From assembly GCA_021234155.1 (NCBI GenBank), contig JAJEKV010000557.1, positions 84,055 to 148,054 on the forward strand: 64,000 nt of DNA, in the 5' to 3' direction. Below the pieces are notes generated by a model. The model saw nothing but the letters and a program-made list of their open reading frames with translations, was not told the origin of the DNA and ran no database searches. The translations under genes were made by a program, and so were the position numbers. The stretch's first letter is position 1. Each line of letters opens with the position of its first letter. Shown here piece after piece: positions 59,798 to 64,000 of this stretch. The DNA comes from Isoetes taiwanensis (taxonomy: Eukaryota > Streptophyta > Lycopodiopsida > Isoetales > Isoetaceae).

Positions 59798-60950
59798 GTA
59801 GTGGCGTAAGGCAATGGTATGCGTAAGTCATTTCACCGATATTATCAATAAGGTTAATCAATTTCTTCTTTACAACCCGCACCAATGGCAAAATGGATTG
59901 CTCGTTATGAGAACGCAAAGGAAGAAATGGAAGAAAAGAGGCATGAATGGACATAATAGACGAGCCCGCACTCGATGGATATGAACCTTTGCCTGACAAG
60001 ATGGAAAGACAATGGATACTACAAAGCTATGACCGATGCATATTACAAGGGGAGTGTATTACAGCCTACTTTAATGGGCATACATGTAAGGTGTCATGAA
60101 AAAGGTAGTTGCAACAAATTATGTTGATTTCAAATCGAAAGTATTTTCTTTTTGATGTTATTGTATCTATTGACATTAATGGTGCTTTTGACAAGATATA
60201 TCTTACTCCTCGATATGGTGCCATGGGACCCACTATATCGGTGAGTTCTCTTGACATACACGTGAAGACTTGTAATCATGAGTCATGTCATCATTCACGA
60301 TGGAGTTTCAATCAAGTGTTACCGATCGTAATCTTCGTGAAGCCACCGCGATTGGCCTGGGAAGTTAAAGACTATAATGGAGGTGGATGTTGGTGGCAAT
60401 TTCAAGACCTTCATATTCGAGCATCGATTGGTTTGACCTTCAATTAAGGGGGGCCAGCCTACAAGAAAGCACATGATAGAACAAGTGGCTTTTTCGGCCG
60501 CCAACTCTAGCAAATCAGACCGGTAGTGAGACGCTTTGTTCTTCCGCATAACCGTGGAACAGTACACACATATACATATCCAACTTCAAAATTTAGACCA
60601 TCAATATCAATCTCACGCCCAGCCTTTTCTTTTGACCAGATTTTTTTTTTACCGATCGACAAGATCCAACATGGTGGTTTATCATACAAACTACACCGAG
60701 GGGACGTTTCAATATTCCAAGGTGTTGTGCTAGAAGAGTCAATAACGCCCTCAAGAGCCCCTCCGCAGATCAAGGCATTCAAACTCACCGAAAACGAGCA
60801 TCAAGAGGTTGGACCACCACCGGCCATGCGCAAGATCTTACACCGAAAGCAATTCCACCTAAATAAAGATGTACTTCAGCCATTTTGATACAAATGTTGG
60901 TAATGCTAACAATGATCTAACTCCTAGTTAGCACCTAGAGGAGACGATCA
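59798..60950 (+). other. Two unrecognised ORFs beside the satellite
   Basis: Plus-strand frames 60109-60447 (112 codons, with VSIDINGAFDKIYLTPRYGA and PPRLAWEVKDYNGGG) and 60526-60888 (120 codons, with LPIDKIQHGGLSYKLHRGD) look more protein-like than the satellite shadows. I recognise no family. They could be pieces of a decayed element. Confidence 0.3.
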
Positions 60951-61109
60951 TTAAATTCTATATGCCTAATATTATGCACATCCTCGCAATCCTTTCCGAT
61001 AGGCTATGTCTATTGGTCTTCGTGGTGCAATAAAACCCATTCAATTCAATTTTTTTTTCCCTCCCCCTTCTTTGGTATACATTATATCGGAGGAAAGAAC
61101 GGTGGAACA

Positions 61110-61530
61110 TGGGCTCAAAGAAGCCACATAGGCTCAAGCATTGTCCTAGACTTGAACATGCCACCTAGGCTCCAATGGAAGATCAAATATATGCCACATA
61201 AACTAGAGAAAAAAAAAAATACAACACATGACATCACAATGACATGTTGCCACCTAGGCTCACATTACACGTGGCTAAAATATGCCACTTACATCAAACA
61301 TGTCAACTAGGTTCAAACATGACGGTGATTCAAACATAATTCGGGATCAAACAGTCACATACTAAAATAAAATATACCGATATGATGTCGCAATAACAAA
61401 ATACCACGTAGGGTTACATTTCCCTTTAGAGTCTAACATGCCACCTAGGTTCAAACAGTTTTTGTTAGGCTCAAGCATTGCCTCTAGGCTCAAACATGCC
61501 CCAAAGATCAAACATGTCACAACTAAAATA
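61110..61530. repeat. Irregular CATGCCACCTAGGCTCAAA repeats
   Basis: TGCCACCTAGGCTC, CACATAGGCTCAAGCATTG, GTCAACTAGGTTCAAACATG and similar words recur at least ten times with irregular spacing. No gene is seen. Confidence 0.7.
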
Positions 61531-61599
61531 AAAATAATGTAAATGACGTCAAGAGAATAAAATACGCCGCGTATGCGACGATAATGCCGACGCCAAAAA

Positions 61600-64000
61600 C
61601 TCATTTCTTAATTGGGTGAACATGAGTGGTCTTCTGGCCACGGAAATTGGTCCCCAGGGCAATGTCGACGTTTTGAGTCCATTAGCAGAGCCAAATCGCG
61701 GGTTCCGTGAGGGAGAGGGCCTTGGGGAGAGGGAAATTCGGGGGCAAGCTTCCCGGGATTTTAGGGTCCTTGCTCGGGTCAACACCCCACTCCACGCCAA
61801 GTCACGGCACAAGGTCCCGCCAACCGGACAAGGAGAGGGGGCTCAAACGTAAACCCTATGGGTTGCCGTGTTCTAGAAGGGTTTTATGCTTTTGGGGCCG
61901 AAGTCTTGGTCTCGCCGCAGCTAGGGACTGGCCGAAGTCAGCGTACGAGAACGCGAGGCAAGAGGAACCGACGGAACGGAGTTTGGGCCTGTCCTCCTCC
62001 CCGATGTGGCAAGTAGAAGTCGGGGGGCTTTTGCAAAGTGGCAAGACATTCATAAATTGTAATTCATGCATTGTATTTAAAAATAAATTTCTGATTTTTG
62101 CCACCGGATTCCTAATTCATCTCCAAAGACAGCCCAATTTTCGAATTTTCGTGAGAAGGCCTAGGTCAAAGGGTTAGCATTAGAACGGCCGGGGCAGCCC
62201 GGGGCAACCGAGCCGGCACCCTTCCCCAAGTCAAACGAGGCTGTGACCTTGCAAGTGGATCCCTCACAAGAGGGGAGAGTCCTGACCCCGTGAGGCGGAT
62301 CCAAAAAATTCCCCGAGGAAGCCCTTCCCCGCGCCGCTTCCTGGGGCCGCGACGCTTAATGACCACCGCCCCGGAGCCCTGCCTCCTATCCGACCGCTGG
62401 ATCCTCCGCTCAGGCCCCCTTCGAAGGCCCAAAAGATTCCGTGACGGGTCGGGAGAACTTGTCAAACCGCGAGGCGCCCCGAGGTCGGGCTGTCGCTCGT
62501 GCACTGTGGAGGTCCTAATGGCAAATCGACCGCCAAGTCGTCCGAATGACTTAAATTACCCTAGGGAGCAAGTTACAAGCTCGGTTTTGCAAAAGAAAGA
62601 AAACACTCACGCCTCCACGACAAGATCCCGTGATCCACATCCCAGGGCCAATTGACTCACGAAGTGTGATGGACGGAGCTACTTTGGCGCTTGAGGTCGG
62701 GTGGTCTCTCGCCAGGGAACTTGGTCCCCGTGGCAATGTCGACGCTTTCGAGCCCATTGGCGAGCCAAATCATGATTCCTGGGAGAGGGAGGTCGCCTCG
62801 CCCGGCCCCCCGTGGCCTTGGGGAGAGGAAACGGCAAGCAGCCCGGGATTTTAGGGTCCGTTCAAGGCCAACACCCCCACTCCACGCCAAGTCACCAGGC
62901 TAAGGTCCAGCTGAATCGGGACAAGGAGAGGGCCTCCAAACGAAACCCCCGTGGGTTGCCGTGTTCTAGAAGGGTTTGGCGCTTTGGGGCCGAAGTCTTG
63001 GTCTGTTGCTTTGGGACCCGGCCGAGAAGCCGGGCGAGAACGGAGCAAGAGGAACCGATTTGAACGGGAGTTTGGGCATGTCCTCCTCCCATGTGGCAAG
63101 TAGAAGTGGGGGCTTTTGCAAAGGGCAAGACATTCATAAATTGTAATTAATGCATTGTACCTAAAAAATAAATTTTGATTTTTGCCGCTTGATTCCTAAT
63201 TCATCTCAAAGATACCCCAATTTTTGGAATTTTCTGAGAAGGTCTAGGTCAAAGGGTTAGCATTAAAATGGTCGGGCAGCCCGCTACGGGCAACCGAAGC
63301 CGCACCTTCCCCAAGTCAAACGAGGGCTGACCTGTGGATCCCTCACAATAGGAAGCTTCCACCCCCGTGAGGCGGATCAAAAGTTCCCCGAGGCAGCCTT
63401 TTTCCCGGCAGCGGGCCGCGACGCTAATGACCACCTCCCCGAGCCCTGCCTCTATCCCACCATTGATCCTCCCGGCAAGCAGCCGGGGATTTTAGGGTCC
63501 GGCTCAAGGCCAACACCCCCACTCCACATCAAGTCACGCACAATGTCCCTACCGACCGACAAGGAGAGGGCTCAAACGTAAAACCCCGTGGGTTGCCGTG
63601 TTCTAGAATGGTTTATGCTGGGGGGGGCCGAAGTCTTGGTCCGTTAAGCTTGGGACTGGCCGAGAAGCCGCGGTCGAACACGCGAGCAAGGGAAACCGAC
63701 GGAACGGAAGTTTGGCCTGTCCCTCCGATGTGGCAAGTAGAAGTCAGCTTTTGCAGTTGGCAAGACATTCATAAATTCGTAATTAATGCATTGTACTAAA
63801 ACAAATTCTGATTTTTTGCCGCCTAGATTCCTAATTCATCTCCGCCATTAATGTTTCTCCAATCTTCGAATTTCGGAGAAGGTCTAGGTCAAAGGGTTAA
63901 GATAGAACGTCGGGCAGCCCGCTAAGGGCAAATCGAAATGGCACCCTTCCCCAAGTCAAACGAGGTCGATCTTTGCAGGGATCCCTCACAAGAAGGGAGA
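61600..64000. repeat. Satellite B, units of about 1.08 kb, cut by the window end
   Basis: Three partial or full units. GGATTTTAGGGTCC occurs at about 61757, 62847 and 63487. CCTAATTCATCTC occurs at about 62109, 63196 and 63829. CCGTGAGGCGGATC occurs at about 62288 and 63365. The spacing between units 1 and 2 is 1077-1091 bp. Between units 2 and 3 it is about 640 bp because about 430 bp are missing. GC-rich; frames on both strands are not kept between units. Confidence 0.92.

Noticed and set aside
61707-62177. 156-codon frame in satellite B as a gene
   Set aside because: The matching region of the next unit does not keep the frame or the protein sequence.
1-64000. tRNA, rRNA or organelle-derived segments
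   Set aside because: I looked for tRNA-like A/B boxes, rRNA core words and organelle genes while reading and found none I could support. A covariance-model scan would be needed to exclude small RNAs.

Overview
This window looks like nuclear DNA of a land plant with a large, repeat-rich genome. The plant evidence is a Ty1/copia polymerase fragment, plant-style introns (GTAAGT donors, T-rich stretches before TGCAG acceptors), a plant auxilin-type J-domain exon and a Tourist-like MITE. The species cannot be read from the sequence. The DUF7869-type gene and the heavy satellite load make me think of a fern, lycophyte, bryophyte or gymnosperm rather than a small angiosperm genome, but that is only an impression. 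No complete, intact host gene was found. Nearly everything recognisable is a mobile element, a gene relic or a tandem repeat.

Layout. 1-5.8 kb: intergenic, a few small duplications. 5.8-7.6 kb: 5'-truncated copia polymerase with a likely 3' LTR. 7.6-15.4 kb: a pair of direct repeats about 7 kb apart, enclosing a 4.2 kb element with 25-bp perfect terminal inverted repeats and CTAT target duplications (8714-12921), and a 322-bp Tourist-like MITE (13144-13465). 15.5-19.2 kb: hairpins, including a perfect palindrome of 108 bp, a GGCGCC-rich tract and 57-bp palindrome-bearing repeats. 22.2-29.5 kb: the most interesting locus, two divergent broken genes. The minus-strand gene is a DUF7869-type, transposase-like protein. 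The plus-strand gene reads as a ParB-like domain followed by a class-beta, bacterial-type DNA amino-methyltransferase. The DNA between them, and introns of both, carry many copies of a 14-bp palindrome (CTATGCGCGCATAG), six of them about 40 bp apart. 30-31.3 kb: short exons, including an auxilin-like J-domain exon whose HPD motif has become HPN. 32.4-38.4 kb: tandem copies of a roughly 1.9 kb purine-only-like repeat. 38.6-59.8 kb: a satellite of roughly 1.7 kb units, interrupted once by a 7.5 kb insertion that carries a broken LINE and a GC-rich minisatellite. 59.8-61.6 kb: unrecognised sequence. 61.6-64 kb: another satellite of about 1.08 kb units.

How it may work together. The two divergent genes and their shared palindromes look like one decayed mobile element that paired a transposase-like protein with a DNA-binding and DNA-methylating partner. 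I know of no described plant element of that make-up. The genes are full of stops and frameshifts, so this copy should be dead. A search for intact relatives is the decisive test.

Data quality. The copia, DUF7869 and J-domain stretches hold long clean frames. In the satellites some copies mix words from both orientations, and others have G/C-rich words replaced by purine runs. That pattern suggests consensus or basecalling trouble in the repeats, so small indels there should not be over-read.
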